Below are positions 44,004 through 51,767 of a DNA stretch of 51,767 nt, piece by piece. The notes under the pieces were generated by a model. That model did no database searches. It was not told where the DNA came from and saw nothing but the letters and a program-made list of their open reading frames with translations. This DNA is from Clostridiales bacterium UBA1316 (lineage in GTDB: Bacteria > Bacillota > Clostridia > Oscillospirales > Oscillospiraceae). The stretch lies in assembly GCA_002307055.1 (NCBI GenBank), contig DBTM01000055.1, positions 1 through 51,767 on the forward strand, in the 5' to 3' direction. Position 1 is the first letter of the stretch; every line of letters starts with the position of its first letter. A program made the position numbers and the translations under genes.

Positions 44004-45401
44004 CTACAGCCTTCCTCGCCCGCCGAAATGCTCTTTCGTCAGCTTCACCACGACGCCGGACAGCGCGAGCACTGCGATTAAATTCGGTATCGCCATAAAC
44101 CCGTTGAGCGAATCGGCGATTTGCCAGATGAGGTCGAGGTTCATCGTGGCTCCGGCGACGACGGCGAGGACGTAGAGAAGCTGGTAGGGTTTGACGCTTT
44201 TGGGGCCGAGGAGGTATTCGGCGCAGCGCGTGCCATAGAGAGCCCAGCCGAGGATGGTGGCGAGGGCGAAAAGGGACATGCCGACGGAGATGATGATGGC
44301 GGCGGCTTTATTGCCAAAGACAGTGGCGAAGGCTGAGATGTTGAGGGCGATGGAGCCGTGCGTGCCGTACTGGAGGCTGATGCCGCTCATGAGGAGGGTG
44401 AGGCCGGTAATAGTACAGATAACGATGGTGTCGAGAAAGACTTCAAAAATGCCATACATGCCCTGCTTGACAGGGTTCGTTTCGCTGGTGGTGGCGTGGG
44501 CAATCGGAGCTGAGCCGAGACCGGCTTCGTTGGAGAACACGCCGCGCCGGACACCCCAGCTGACGGCTGTCTTGACAGAGATACCCGCCACGCCGCCAAC
44601 GGCGCTATTCGGCGTAAAAGCATCGCGGAAAATTTTCATAAAAACAGCGCCGAGACTGTCAATATTGACAACGATGACGGCGAGTGACGCGAGAATATAA
44701 ACCGCTGCCATAAACGGCACGATGAGCTCCGTCACCCTGCCGATGCGTTTGATGCCGCCGAACAGCGTCAGTGCCGTTAAAACAGCGACGATGATGCCGA
44801 TGATAAGACTGATGACGCCTTTGTACTGCGCCGCAGACGGCTGAAAGGCCTGAACAGCGCTGTTAATAGAGCCTGTCATATTGCCGACCTGGACGGCGTT
44901 GCCGACACCGAACGCGGCGACAGCTCCAAAAACGCAAAAAACGGCGGCAAGCCATCTGAAGTTCTTACCAAGACCGTTTTTTATGTAATACATGGGACCT
45001 CCGGCCCACTCCCCCGCCTTGTTCCGCTCCCGGAATTTAACCGCCAGCACAACCTCGGCGTATTTTGTGCACATACCGATAACAGCCGATACCCACAGCC
45101 AAAAGATGGAGCCGGCACCGCCAAGCGTCACCGCGGAGGTGATGCCCGCGATGTTCCCCGTACCGACTGTCGCCGCGAGCGCCGTTGTCAGCGCCTGAAA
45201 GGGCGTCACGGACCCCTTGGACGATTTCTGCTTCTTAAACGCTTTGCCGATTGTGTTTTTCATCGCGTAGCGGAACTCGAATATTTGGACAAACCCTGTG
45301 CGAATGCTTAAGTAAAGCCCCGCACCTATAATAAGCACCAGCATGGGTATACCCCACACGATACTGTTGACAGCCTCATTGAGTTCTTTCAGCCACTCCA
45401 T
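44004..45401 (-). CDS. Sodium:alanine (AGCS) symporter
   Basis: 465 residues with about ten membrane helices. Family signatures are GIPMLVLIIGAGLYLSIRTG at the N-terminus, FQALTTALAATVGTGNIAG, FWLWVSAVIGMCTKYAEVVLA and GVFSNEAGLGSAPIAH. It imports alanine or glycine with sodium. GGAGAA precedes ATG 45401; the open frame continues upstream through a repeat and is not coding there. It may be cotranscribed with the PP2C-Nudix gene, as no terminator separates them. Confidence 0.95.
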   Translation of the reverse strand: MEWLKELNEAVNSIVWGIPMLVLIIGAGLYLSIRTGFVQIFEFRYAMKNTIGKAFKKQKSSKGSVTPFQALTTALAATVGTGNIAGITSAVTLGGAGSIFWLWVSAVIGMCTKYAEVVLAVKFRERNKAGEWAGGPMYYIKNGLGKNFRWLAAVFCVFGAVAAFGVGNAVQVGNMTGSINSAVQAFQPSAAQYKGVISLIIGIIVAVLTALTLFGGIKRIGRVTELIVPFMAAVYILASLAVIVVNIDSLGAVFMKIFRDAFTPNSAVGGVAGISVKTAVSWGVRRGVFSNEAGLGSAPIAHATTSETNPVKQGMYGIFEVFLDTIVICTITGLTLLMSGISLQYGTHGSIALNISAFATVFGNKAAAIIISVGMSLFALATILGWALYGTRCAEYLLGPKSVKPYQLLYVLAVVAGATMNLDLIWQIADSLNGFMAIPNLIAVLALSGVVVKLTKEHFGGRGRL

Positions 45402-45525
45402 CGATTTTCTCCGTTCTGCTTTATGCTGTTTTTGGACAGCTTTGATAAAGCATATTAACCGGCAAAAAATAACAGAACCGCCGAGCCTGTCGAAATGTAA
45501 AGCCTTTGACAATCGTCGTTTTCCC

Positions 45526-45618
45526 GTAGGGGCGAACTGCGTTCGCCTGGCTGGTTCGGCGCAGCGCGGGGGACAATCCTCAGTCCCTTCGATGACAGCT
45601 CCCTTTGCCAAAGGAGCC
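45526..45618. repeat. Interspersed intergenic repeat
   Basis: The 376-base gap 45402-45777 is filled with repeat-like DNA. It contains a hairpin GGCGAACTGCGTTCGCC near 45530, the phrase GACAATCCTCAGTCCCTTCG, and CTCCCTTTGCCAAAGGAG at 45600-45617. Reverse-complement versions of this (AAAGGGAGCTGTC, GACTGAGGATTGTC) are familiar intergenic repeats in clostridial genomes. A separate small hairpin GCCC...GGGC lies at 45663-45679. Confidence 0.55.
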
Positions 45619-45686
45619 TAAGGAGGCCATTCTGCGCTGTCATATAGAAATACAAAGAAAATTGCCCGCTTTAAAGGGCGAAACAG

Positions 45687-45715
45687 TTGAATTGCATACG
45701 CACAAATGATAAGAT
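45687..45715 (+). promoter_or_regulatory. Possible promoter of ptb-buk
   Basis: TTGAAT (45687-45692), 17-base spacer, TAAGAT (45710-45715), about 60 bases before the ptb start. Confidence 0.5.
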
Positions 45716-45777
45716 AAGTTTGTATGGAATACATATTTGCATATTTATCCGGAGGAATTCCGGTGAAGGAGTGCCAT

Positions 45778-46683
45778 ATGAAAATCACTTGTTTTGATGA
45801 TTTGGCTGTTCAGGCGCGGAAAATGCCTGTAAAAGCCGTCATCGCCGTCGTTGAGGCGCAGGACGAGCACACGCTCGAGTCCGTTATAAAGGCGACAAAC
45901 GATGGCATTATGATCCCCGTACTGATCGGTCATGCCGAAAAAATCAAAGAGCTGCTGACGCATTTCGGCGCGGACGCGTCAAAATACGATATTATCCCTT
46001 CCACAGGCGCGGACGAGTCCCTCGCCAAGGCGATAACGCTCATCAACACGGGTAAAGCGACAGCCATCATGAAGGGCATGCTGGAGTCCGGCCAGTTCAT
46101 GAAAGCGATTGTCTCAAAGGAAAGCGGCCTTCTCAAGGGCGGTCGGCTCTCCCTCGCCGGTTTATTCGAGACCCCCAAATATCATAAGCTTTTCGCTGTC
46201 AGCGACATGTCCCTGAACACTTATCCCGATCTTGAGGGTAAAAAAGCCATCCTTGAGAACGCCGTCAAAATGCTGCGCGCTCTCGGTTTGGACAATCCAA
46301 AGGTCGCCGTCCTCTCGGCTGTCGAGAAGCTTAATCCGAAAATGCCGGACTCCGTCGACGGGGACGCACTCAAAAAGATGAATCTCAGCGGTGAAATCAC
46401 CGGCTGCGTTGTTGAAGGCCCGATTTCCTTCGACCTGGCCACAAGCAAGGAAGCCGCCGAAATCAAGGGCTATCACAGCCCCGTAGCAGGCGATGCCGAT
46501 CTCCTCATCGTCCCTGATATCGCCGCGGGGAATATCCTGGTCAAATGCCTCACCGGTTTTGGCTCTGCGCAGACCGCCGGAATTGTACTCGGCGCGAAAA
46601 TACCCATTATCCTCACCTCCCGCTCCGCCGAAGCTTCGGACAAATATTACTCCATCGCTCTGGCGGCTCTGCAGCGCGTGTGA
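45778..46683 (+). CDS. ptb: Phosphate butyryltransferase
   Basis: 301 residues, PTA_PTB family. The middle has KGMLESGQFMKAIVSKESGL, which fits the substrate-binding region; VEGPISFDLA and GFGSAQTAGIVLGAK follow near the end. It exchanges CoA for phosphate on butyryl-CoA. The adjacent butyrate kinase gene distinguishes it from phosphotransacetylase. GAAGGAG precedes ATG 45778; the upstream open frame is not coding. ptb and buk lie 30 bases apart and form an operon for ATP formation with butyrate (or branched-chain acid) release. Confidence 0.92.
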   Translation: MKITCFDDLAVQARKMPVKAVIAVVEAQDEHTLESVIKATNDGIMIPVLIGHAEKIKELLTHFGADASKYDIIPSTGADESLAKAITLINTGKATAIMKGMLESGQFMKAIVSKESGLLKGGRLSLAGLFETPKYHKLFAVSDMSLNTYPDLEGKKAILENAVKMLRALGLDNPKVAVLSAVEKLNPKMPDSVDGDALKKMNLSGEITGCVVEGPISFDLATSKEAAEIKGYHSPVAGDADLLIVPDIAAGNILVKCLTGFGSAQTAGIVLGAKIPIILTSRSAEASDKYYSIALAALQRV

Positions 46684-46713
46684 AGGGTCATATATATGAA
46701 GGAGGCAATGCTG

Positions 46714-47832
46714 ATGCATATGCCGATGGATAAAAAAATCAGGATTTTAGCCGTCAATCCCGGTTCTACTTCCACAAAAATCGCCCTCTTTGACGATAAT
46801 GCCGATGTTTTCACCGAGTCAATCTATCACGCGCCCGAGGTCTTAAAGACCTTTCCGGAGATTCAGGATCAGCTCTCCTACCGCCGTGATATGGTTGAAA
46901 AAACGATAGAACTCAAAGGCTTCGCCTTAACCGACGTCGATGTTTACGTCGGGCGCGGCGGCGGGGTGCTCTCCGTCACCGGCGGCATCTACGAGATTAC
47001 AGATCTGCTCGCCGATCACGCGAGCCGCGGTATGAACGGTCAGCATCCGGCGCAGCTTGCCTCTCAAATCTGCAAACAGTTCGCCGATAAATACGGCAAG
47101 CGCTCCTTTATCATCAACCCGCCCGATGTGGATGAGTTTGAGGATGTCTCGCGCGTCACCGGTATCAAGGGCATCTACCGGGAGAGTCATATCCACGCGC
47201 TCAACCAAAAGGAAATCGCTCTGCGCTTCTGCCATTCGCGCGGCTTGAAATATGAAGAGGCTAATCTCATCATCTGCCATCTCGGTGGCGGCATTTCCAT
47301 TACAGCGCACAAAAAAGGCCGCATGGTCGACTCAAATGATATCATCAAGGGCTCCGGCCCCATGTCACCCACCCGAGCCGGTGATATGGCCTATATGAAA
47401 ATTGTCGACATGGCTTTCAGCGGCGCCTACACAAAAAAGCAGCTCACCGATAAGCTGAACAAGGACGGCGGCCTGATGGATCATTTCGGTACAGCCGACG
47501 CCCGCGATGTCCGCAAGCTCCGGCAAAGCGGTGACAAATATGCCGACATCATCTTCCGCGGCATGGTTTATCAAAACGCCAAATATGTCGGCGCGATGGC
47601 CGTCGCCCTAAAGGGCGAGGTGGACGCTATTATTCTCACAGGCGGACTGTCCAACGGTAAAGACTTAACAGACTTAATGACGGAGTATATTAGCTGGATT
47701 GCCGAAATCGTCGTCATGCCCGGTGAATTCGAGCTTGAAGCGCTCGCCGCCGGTGCCCTCCGCGTTATGCGCGGCGAAGAGCAGCCTAAAACCTATACCG
47801 GTGTCCCCGTCTGGAACGGTTTCGAATTCTAA
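46714..47832 (+). CDS. buk: Butyrate kinase
   Basis: 372 residues of the acetate/butyrate kinase (ASKHA) fold. Motifs are ILAVNPGSTSTKIALF, VGRGGGVLSVTGG, and ICHLGGGISITAHKKGRMVD, with the C-terminal ILTGGLSNGKDLTD. It converts butyryl phosphate and ADP to butyrate and ATP. Several in-frame ATGs open the gene; GGAGG 8 bases upstream supports 46714. No crotonase, bcd or etf genes are in the window, so butyryl-CoA must come from genes elsewhere, or the pair may act on valine/isoleucine-derived acids. Confidence 0.94.
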   Translation: MHMPMDKKIRILAVNPGSTSTKIALFDDNADVFTESIYHAPEVLKTFPEIQDQLSYRRDMVEKTIELKGFALTDVDVYVGRGGGVLSVTGGIYEITDLLADHASRGMNGQHPAQLASQICKQFADKYGKRSFIINPPDVDEFEDVSRVTGIKGIYRESHIHALNQKEIALRFCHSRGLKYEEANLIICHLGGGISITAHKKGRMVDSNDIIKGSGPMSPTRAGDMAYMKIVDMAFSGAYTKKQLTDKLNKDGGLMDHFGTADARDVRKLRQSGDKYADIIFRGMVYQNAKYVGAMAVALKGEVDAIILTGGLSNGKDLTDLMTEYISWIAEIVVMPGEFELEALAAGALRVMRGEEQPKTYTGVPVWNGFEF

Positions 47833-47851
47833 TAAACACTCCATCATCACT

Positions 47852-47883
47852 GCCGGCACTCCAAAAGAGCGCCGGTTTTTTTA
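47852..47883 (+). terminator. Terminator of ptb-buk
   Basis: CCGGC-A-CTC pairs with GAG-C-GCCGG around CAAAA, followed by seven T residues and an A. Confidence 0.82.
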
Positions 47884-47896
47884 TGCCCGCCCCGCC

Positions 47897-47925
47897 TGTC
47901 ATTCCCGCTCAGGCGGGAATCCAGA
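47897..47925. repeat. REP-like fragment related to the MITE core
   Basis: GTCATTCCCGCTCAGGCGGG and the following AATCCAG match the inner dyad of the two MITE copies, but the terminal repeats are absent. A short palindromic REP or a decayed element. Confidence 0.5.
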
Positions 47926-47998
47926 CTCTCGTCTCGCGCGGATTTCTCCCGCACAGGTTTAACAGACCTGTTGGCATTTAATTATTTTAATATAATTA

Positions 47999-48116
47999 GC
48001 TTATCGGCTTAAGACAGTAGCTGACACCTGTTAATTACATGAGACGCCGTAGGGACGCCCAATGGGCATCCCTACAGTTACATTCATTGAACACGCGCTG
48101 TGTAAAGCCGATAAGC
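47999..48116. repeat. Palindromic element with 12-bp terminal inverted repeats
   Basis: The gap 47833-48383 holds this 118-base unit. Its ends GCTTATCGGCTT (47999-48010) and AAGCCGATAAGC (48105-48116) are perfect complements. In the middle, GTAGGGACGCCCA (48049-48061) pairs with TGGGCATCCCTAC (48063-48075) with one mismatch. A smaller dyad ACAGGT...ACCTGT lies at 47953-47970. It has no coding content and is probably a miniature element or REP. Confidence 0.6.
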
Positions 48117-48194
48117 AAATAATATAATACTCGCACTAAGCGGCAAAACACGCGTTTTTATCGTCCTTTTTACCTATAAATATCCAACTAATTG

Positions 48195-48284
48195 TTACAA
48201 TTCAATAAAATGTCCGGCTATTGATTACAATTGGTTGACAATTTGCACCTTATATATTACAATGTGTTACAATCTCCTTACAAA
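48195..48284 (+). promoter_or_regulatory. Promoter embedded in TTACAAT repeats
   Basis: TTGACA (48235-48240), a 17-base spacer and TACAAT (48258-48263) form a good promoter for the NlpC/P60 gene. TTACAAT occurs at 48195, 48225, 48257 and 48267, with TTACAAA at 48278. The last three are 10 and 11 bases apart, one helical turn each. One copy forms the -10 box, so a protein binding the others could control initiation. Confidence 0.6.
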
Positions 48285-48383
48285 GTGGAATCACATATAC
48301 TATTCACAGTACATAAATTCTGTTTTCTGTCTCAGTCTTCAAAACCTCCCTTCAATAAAAAGCGTAAAGAAAAGGAAAGTTTT

Positions 48384-49076
48384 ATGAACTCTGCTAAAAA
48401 ACCCATCATTACAGCCCTGTCGTTCCTGATTATTCTATCAACGCTCTTTTCTACAGCCCTGGCTGATGGAATAGATAATAACAGCTCTGCGCTCAATGCC
48501 TCTGTCAGCGGCACCGCTGATACAGTGCCGGTGAAATCAAGCACTGATACTGCGCAAGCTGCAGCAGAGACCGCAAGTACACCGGCTGTTGACGCCTCGG
48601 TACTGGCTGCTTCCGAAAAAAGCGCTGATGCCGTTTCGGCTCCGAGCGCGGAGAGCACACCGGCTATCGTCTTATCAGCCGGCGAGCAAGTCGCAGCTTT
48701 TGCGTTAAAATTCAACGGCTATAAGTACGTTTACGGCGCGGCGTCGCCTTCTGTCGGATTTGACTGCTCGGGCTTTGCTAACTATGTATACAAGCAATTT
48801 GGCTATGCACTCCCCAGAACGGCGCATTTGCAATACCGCACCGGCACTGCCGTCAAAAAAGCGGACCTGCAGCCCGGAGATCTTGTTTTTTTCCACACAC
48901 AGGGCGGCCATTCCGTCACGCATGTCGGCATATACATCGGCAATAATCAGTTCATCAACGCTTCAACAACCGGAAAAGGCGTTATCATCTGCAGTCTGGA
49001 CAACTCCTATTGGTCCCATGCCTGGGTCGGCGCAAAGCGGATTATCGATAATACGGTTTCTATAGCGCTGGCATGA
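48384..49076 (+). CDS. Secreted NlpC/P60 cell-wall peptidase
   Basis: 230 residues: a signal peptide (LIILSTLFSTALADG), an Ala/Ser/Thr-rich linker (to about 98), and an NlpC/P60 domain with catalytic C128 in GFDCSGFANYVYKQFG and H180 in VTHVGIYIGNNQFINAS. It is a gamma-D-glutamyl-diaminopimelate endopeptidase-type hydrolase acting outside the membrane. No SH3 or LysM binding domain is present. The AAGGAAAG site fixes ATG 48384. The leader of about 115 bases shows no c-di-AMP (ydaO) riboswitch motif. Confidence 0.9.
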   Translation: MNSAKKPIITALSFLIILSTLFSTALADGIDNNSSALNASVSGTADTVPVKSSTDTAQAAAETASTPAVDASVLAASEKSADAVSAPSAESTPAIVLSAGEQVAAFALKFNGYKYVYGAASPSVGFDCSGFANYVYKQFGYALPRTAHLQYRTGTAVKKADLQPGDLVFFHTQGGHSVTHVGIYIGNNQFINASTTGKGVIICSLDNSYWSHAWVGAKRIIDNTVSIALA

Positions 49077-49098
49077 CGCTCAGCCTTCCGTGCCTCAT

Positions 49099-49126
49099 AA
49101 ACACTCCGTCATCGGAGTGTTTTTTG
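49099..49126 (+). terminator. Terminator after NlpC/P60 gene
   Basis: AACACTCCG (49100-49108), TCAT loop, CGGAGTGTT (49113-49121), then T residues. Confidence 0.88.
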
Positions 49127-49138
49127 CGTTCATAATTA

Positions 49139-49166
49139 TTGCTTTATTAACGAAAGCTGTTATAAT
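49139..49166 (+). promoter_or_regulatory. Promoter of the methyltransferase gene
   Basis: TTGCTT (49139-49144), 16-base spacer, TATAAT (49161-49166), about 50 bases upstream of the ATG. Confidence 0.6.
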
Positions 49167-49217
49167 TACATACGTTTTCACGCAAGCCGGTAAACGAAAA
49201 ATTTGAGGAGGATTGAC

Positions 49218-49976
49218 ATGGATTTCAGAAAAATCTTTGACAGCAGCGTTCCCCCGGAGATGTTTGACAGATGGAGAACCCGATATTGCAGAGAGTGTTT
49301 TGAGGATGTTGTTGGCCACGCCAAGCTCGGACCAGGCAAAACCGCTCTAGAAATTGGTCCCGGAACAGGTCAGGCGACTGAACCCATAATAAAGACCGGC
49401 TGCTCCTATCTTGCTATTGAGCTTGGTGAAAATTTCACTGAAGCCATGAAAAAAAGATTCGGCTCGTATGATAATTTTGAAATCGTTAATGCTGATTTTG
49501 AAACGTACGACTTTGGAGAAAATCAATTTGATTTGGTCTATTCAGCCGCGACGATACAATGGATACCCGAGGAAATCGGATTTCCAAAGGTATTTAAGCT
49601 GTTAAAAAGCGGCGGGACATTTGCGATGATGGCCACCGGTACAGATTACGAATATGCTAACGAGGACTTGTGGCCGGAAATACAGAAAGTAAATGACCTC
49701 TATTTCCATCCTGAAACCGAATATACATGCAGTTTAGATGTCAGGAATGTTGAAAACCATGGCTTTACAAACTTTGAATGCCGCCGCTATTACAAGACGA
49801 GGATACTCAATGCGGATGAATACGTTCTATGGACAAGCATTATGGCGCCTAACTTAACGCTGCAGGAGCCGTATAAATCCAAATTTTACGAAGGTATCAG
49901 AAACGCTGTTTTACGCTTTGGGAATCGGATAATTCTTAACGACACGATTATTTTGCATTTGGCAAGAAAACCTTAA
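49218..49976 (+). CDS. Class I SAM-dependent methyltransferase
   Basis: 252 residues. SAM motif I is ALEIGPGTGQAT (43-54), with later motifs FEIVNADFETYDF and FDLVYSAATIQWIP and the post-motif KLLKSGGTFAMMA. This is the general Methyltransf_11/25 type acting on small molecules; the substrate cannot be deduced. AGGAGG directly before ATG 49218 fixes the start. It is monocistronic, with its own promoter. Confidence 0.85.
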   Translation: MDFRKIFDSSVPPEMFDRWRTRYCRECFEDVVGHAKLGPGKTALEIGPGTGQATEPIIKTGCSYLAIELGENFTEAMKKRFGSYDNFEIVNADFETYDFGENQFDLVYSAATIQWIPEEIGFPKVFKLLKSGGTFAMMATGTDYEYANEDLWPEIQKVNDLYFHPETEYTCSLDVRNVENHGFTNFECRRYYKTRILNADEYVLWTSIMAPNLTLQEPYKSKFYEGIRNAVLRFGNRIILNDTIILHLARKP

Positions 49977-50013
49977 CCCTACGGAAAAGCAAAAAGGAAC
50001 ATGCTGAACCTGA

Positions 50014-50042
50014 TTGACAGCTATACGATGTGATGCTATGTT
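50014..50042 (+). promoter_or_regulatory. Promoter of the lyxose isomerase-fructokinase pair
   Basis: TTGACA (50014-50019), 17-base spacer, TATGTT (50037-50042), about 45 bases before the isomerase start. Confidence 0.6.
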
Positions 50043-50086
50043 TTAAGTGTATTTTATCCTGCGTGAATTATAAGGAGCAGCTCGAT

Positions 50087-50796
50087 ATGAAGCGTTCTGA
50101 AATCAACGCCGCCATCCGCCGCATGGAAGCCCTGGCGAAAAGCGATGGTTATGTTCTCCCGCCCTTCTGCAACTGGACACCCGAGGAATGGCAGAGCAAA
50201 AGCAGCGAATATAACCAGCTTCGGGACAATATGCTGGGCTGGGATGTGACCGATTACGGCCTTGGGCATTTTCAAAAAGTCGGCTTCACCCTGATAACCC
50301 TCAGAAACGGCACTGTGAAAAACGCTGATATGTACTGTACAATAAGCCTTACGCCGAAAAGCTGCTGATGCTGGAAGAGGGCCAATACGCCCCCATGCAT
50401 TTTCACTGGTTTAAAATGGAGGATATCATTAACCGCGGCGGGGGTACACTGCTGATTCGGGTCTATAACGCCGCGTCTGACGACAGCTTCGCTGCTGACG
50501 ATGTCAAGGTGCTGAAGGATGGCCGGGAATACATTGAACCCGCTGGGACGCAGCTCCGCCTGGTACCCGGCGAAAGCATCACGATCTATCCTCATCTCTA
50601 CCACGATTTCGAAGTCGAGCCGGACAGCGGCGCCGTTCTTATAGGCGAGGTTTCCATGTGCAATGACGACGCGCGCGACAATCGGTTTTACGAGCCTATC
50701 AGCCGTTTTCCCGTCATAGAGGAGGATGAGCCCGCCTATCGCCTGCTCTGCAATGAATATCCGCCCGGAGTGGAGGTTAACGGCACAAATGTTTGA
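50087..50796 (+). pseudogene. D-lyxose isomerase, frameshifted by a 5-bp tandem duplication
   Basis: The first frame begins MKRSEINAAIRRMEALAKSD (GGAG site upstream) and reads to WDVTDYGLGHFQKVGFTLIT and KNADMY, then runs out of frame to a stop at 50366-50368. The family continues in the next frame: NKPYAEKLLMLEEGQYAPMH, the metal-binding HFHWFKMEDIINRGGG, and GEVSMCNDDARDNRF. At 50331-50340 TGTAC occurs twice in tandem; removing one copy restores a single frame of about 234 codons, the usual length. D-lyxose isomerases also interconvert D-mannose and D-fructose. As sequenced, the gene should not give a full-length enzyme. Confidence 0.88.
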
Positions 50797-51751
50797 TATT
50801 ACTGCTTTAGGCGAACTGCTGATTGACTTTACCGAATGCGGCGTATCGGAAAACGGCATGCGGCTGTTTGAGCAGAATCCCGGTGGCGCCGTCGCCAATG
50901 TGCTTGCCGCCTGTGCCAAGTTCGGACACAAAACCGCCTTTATCGGGAAAGTCGGGAACGACATGCACGGCCATTTTTTAAAAGAGACACTGACGGAAGC
51001 GGGTATCAATACAACCGCCATGCGCATGGCGGACGATGTGTTTACAACGCTGGCCTTCGTCGCCCTGTCCCCCGGCGGTGAGCGGATTTTTTCCTTCGCC
51101 CGCAAACCCGGTGCAGATACCCAGCTCCGCTCGGACGAGGTGGATGCGGCGATTTTATCAAATACGAAAATACTGCACCTCGGCTCGCTCTCTCTCACGG
51201 ACGAGCCCACGCGCAGCGCCACCTATCACGCCGTCCGCCTGGCAAAGAAAGCCGGAGCCGTCATCTCCTACGACCCTAATTACCGAGCGTCCCTCTGGCC
51301 TGACAGAGCGTCTGCCGAAACACAAATGCGCGCCATGCTGCCGCATGTTGACGTGATGAAGCTCTCCGACGAAGAAACCGAATTGCTGACGGATAACTCC
51401 GACCCCGCCGATGCCGCCCGGCATCTGACCGAAATGGGCATTTCCTGCGTGGCTGTCACACTGGGCAGCAAAGGCGCGCTCGTCTGCATTCACGGCCAGA
51501 CCGCCGTCGTCCCCGCCTATACGGTACCCGTCGCTGACACTACCGGCGCGGGAGACGCCTTCTGGGGCGCTTTTCTCCACATGCTGCTGCTCAGCGGCAA
51601 GCCCTCCCGTGACGTGACACTCGAAAACGCTGTCTCCTTCGCCCGATGGGGCAACGCAGCCGCTTCCCTTTGCATTCAAAAGCGCGGCGCCATACCGGCC
51701 ATGCCGGCTGCCGCCGCCGTCACCGCTCTGATTGAAACCGCCGATCCATAA
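50789..51751 (+). CDS. PfkB-family carbohydrate kinase (fructokinase type)
   Basis: 320 residues. The N-terminal signature is ALGELLIDFTE, followed by NPGGAVANVLAACAKFG and VGNDMHGHFL. The C-terminal PfkB signature DTTGAGDAFWGAF contains the catalytic Asp. Together these fit bacterial fructokinases. It overlaps the isomerase stop by 8 bases, so the pair would turn mannose or lyxose into a ketose and then phosphorylate it. The frameshift upstream could weaken translational coupling. Nothing further is seen in the last 16 bases of the window. Confidence 0.92.
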   Translation: MFDITALGELLIDFTECGVSENGMRLFEQNPGGAVANVLAACAKFGHKTAFIGKVGNDMHGHFLKETLTEAGINTTAMRMADDVFTTLAFVALSPGGERIFSFARKPGADTQLRSDEVDAAILSNTKILHLGSLSLTDEPTRSATYHAVRLAKKAGAVISYDPNYRASLWPDRASAETQMRAMLPHVDVMKLSDEETELLTDNSDPADAARHLTEMGISCVAVTLGSKGALVCIHGQTAVVPAYTVPVADTTGAGDAFWGAFLHMLLLSGKPSRDVTLENAVSFARWGNAAASLCIQKRGAIPAMPAAAAVTALIETADP

Positions 51752-51767
51752 TATATAGCCGTTTCTG

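Noticed and set aside
48264..48383. c-di-AMP (ydaO) riboswitch upstream of the NlpC/P60 gene
   Set aside because: Such genes often carry it, but no conserved ydaO segments were found in the short leader.
1..51767. CRISPR array or intact prophage
   Set aside because: No regularly spaced direct repeats with unique spacers and no phage structural, integrase or terminase genes were seen.

Overview
The window looks like a chromosomal segment of a spore-forming member of the Clostridia. The evidence is SpoIID, a phosphotransbutyrylase/butyrate kinase pair, a DUF4317 protein, ComEA, Gram-positive ribosome binding sites and many strong intrinsic terminators. The intergenic repeats resemble those common in Oscillospirales, but that placement is only a guess. 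Gene composition is moderate in GC, with a few AT-rich islands (586-1251, 41148-41603).

Layout. 1-9.9 kb: the 3' end of groEL, a P-loop kinase-like protein, a permuted NlpC/P60-like protein, a large beta-propeller lipoprotein, then comEA, an OmpR-type regulator, its histidine kinase and an O-acetylhomoserine sulfhydrylase on one strand. A tRNA-Gln with a consensus promoter, a small protein and a small lipoprotein follow. 10-14.7 kb (minus strand): a xylan-oligosaccharide operon (GH39, an APH-fold kinase, GH8) next to a YesN/AraC-type response regulator. 15-18.2 kb: thiamine pyrophosphokinase, a HAD phosphatase, what appears to be the stub of a deleted thiD, a small protein, a MITE and a DUF4317 gene. 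18.3-26.3 kb (minus): a four-module sulfur-transfer flavoprotein, a CDF metal exporter behind an ArsR/SmtB-type operator, and a MarR plus heterodimeric ABC exporter operon. 26.5-31.2 kb: a small protein, a lytic transglycosylase, an XhlA-like protein, a membrane protein, SpoIID and malic enzyme. 31.4-35.4 kb: a single-TM protein with two more ABC exporters.

35.4-43.9 kb is the most accessory-looking part. A three-gene operon encodes a TerB_N/TerB_C protein, a BrxD-like ATPase and an Lhr/BrxHI-like helicase. It is followed by a second copy of the MITE, an AT-rich orphan gene, and an unusual 741-residue protein that reads as PP2C phosphatase - two membrane helices - Nudix hydrolase. The TerB/ATPase/helicase set fits a DNA-processing or phage-defence role, but no other BREX genes are present. 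The PP2C-Nudix fusion is the strongest candidate here for something undescribed.

44-51.8 kb: a sodium:alanine symporter, ptb-buk, a repeat-rich intergenic region, a secreted NlpC/P60 hydrolase with phased upstream heptamers, a methyltransferase, a D-lyxose isomerase gene broken by an exact 5-bp tandem duplication, and a PfkB fructokinase. All functional calls come from reading motifs in the sequence; no database search was run.
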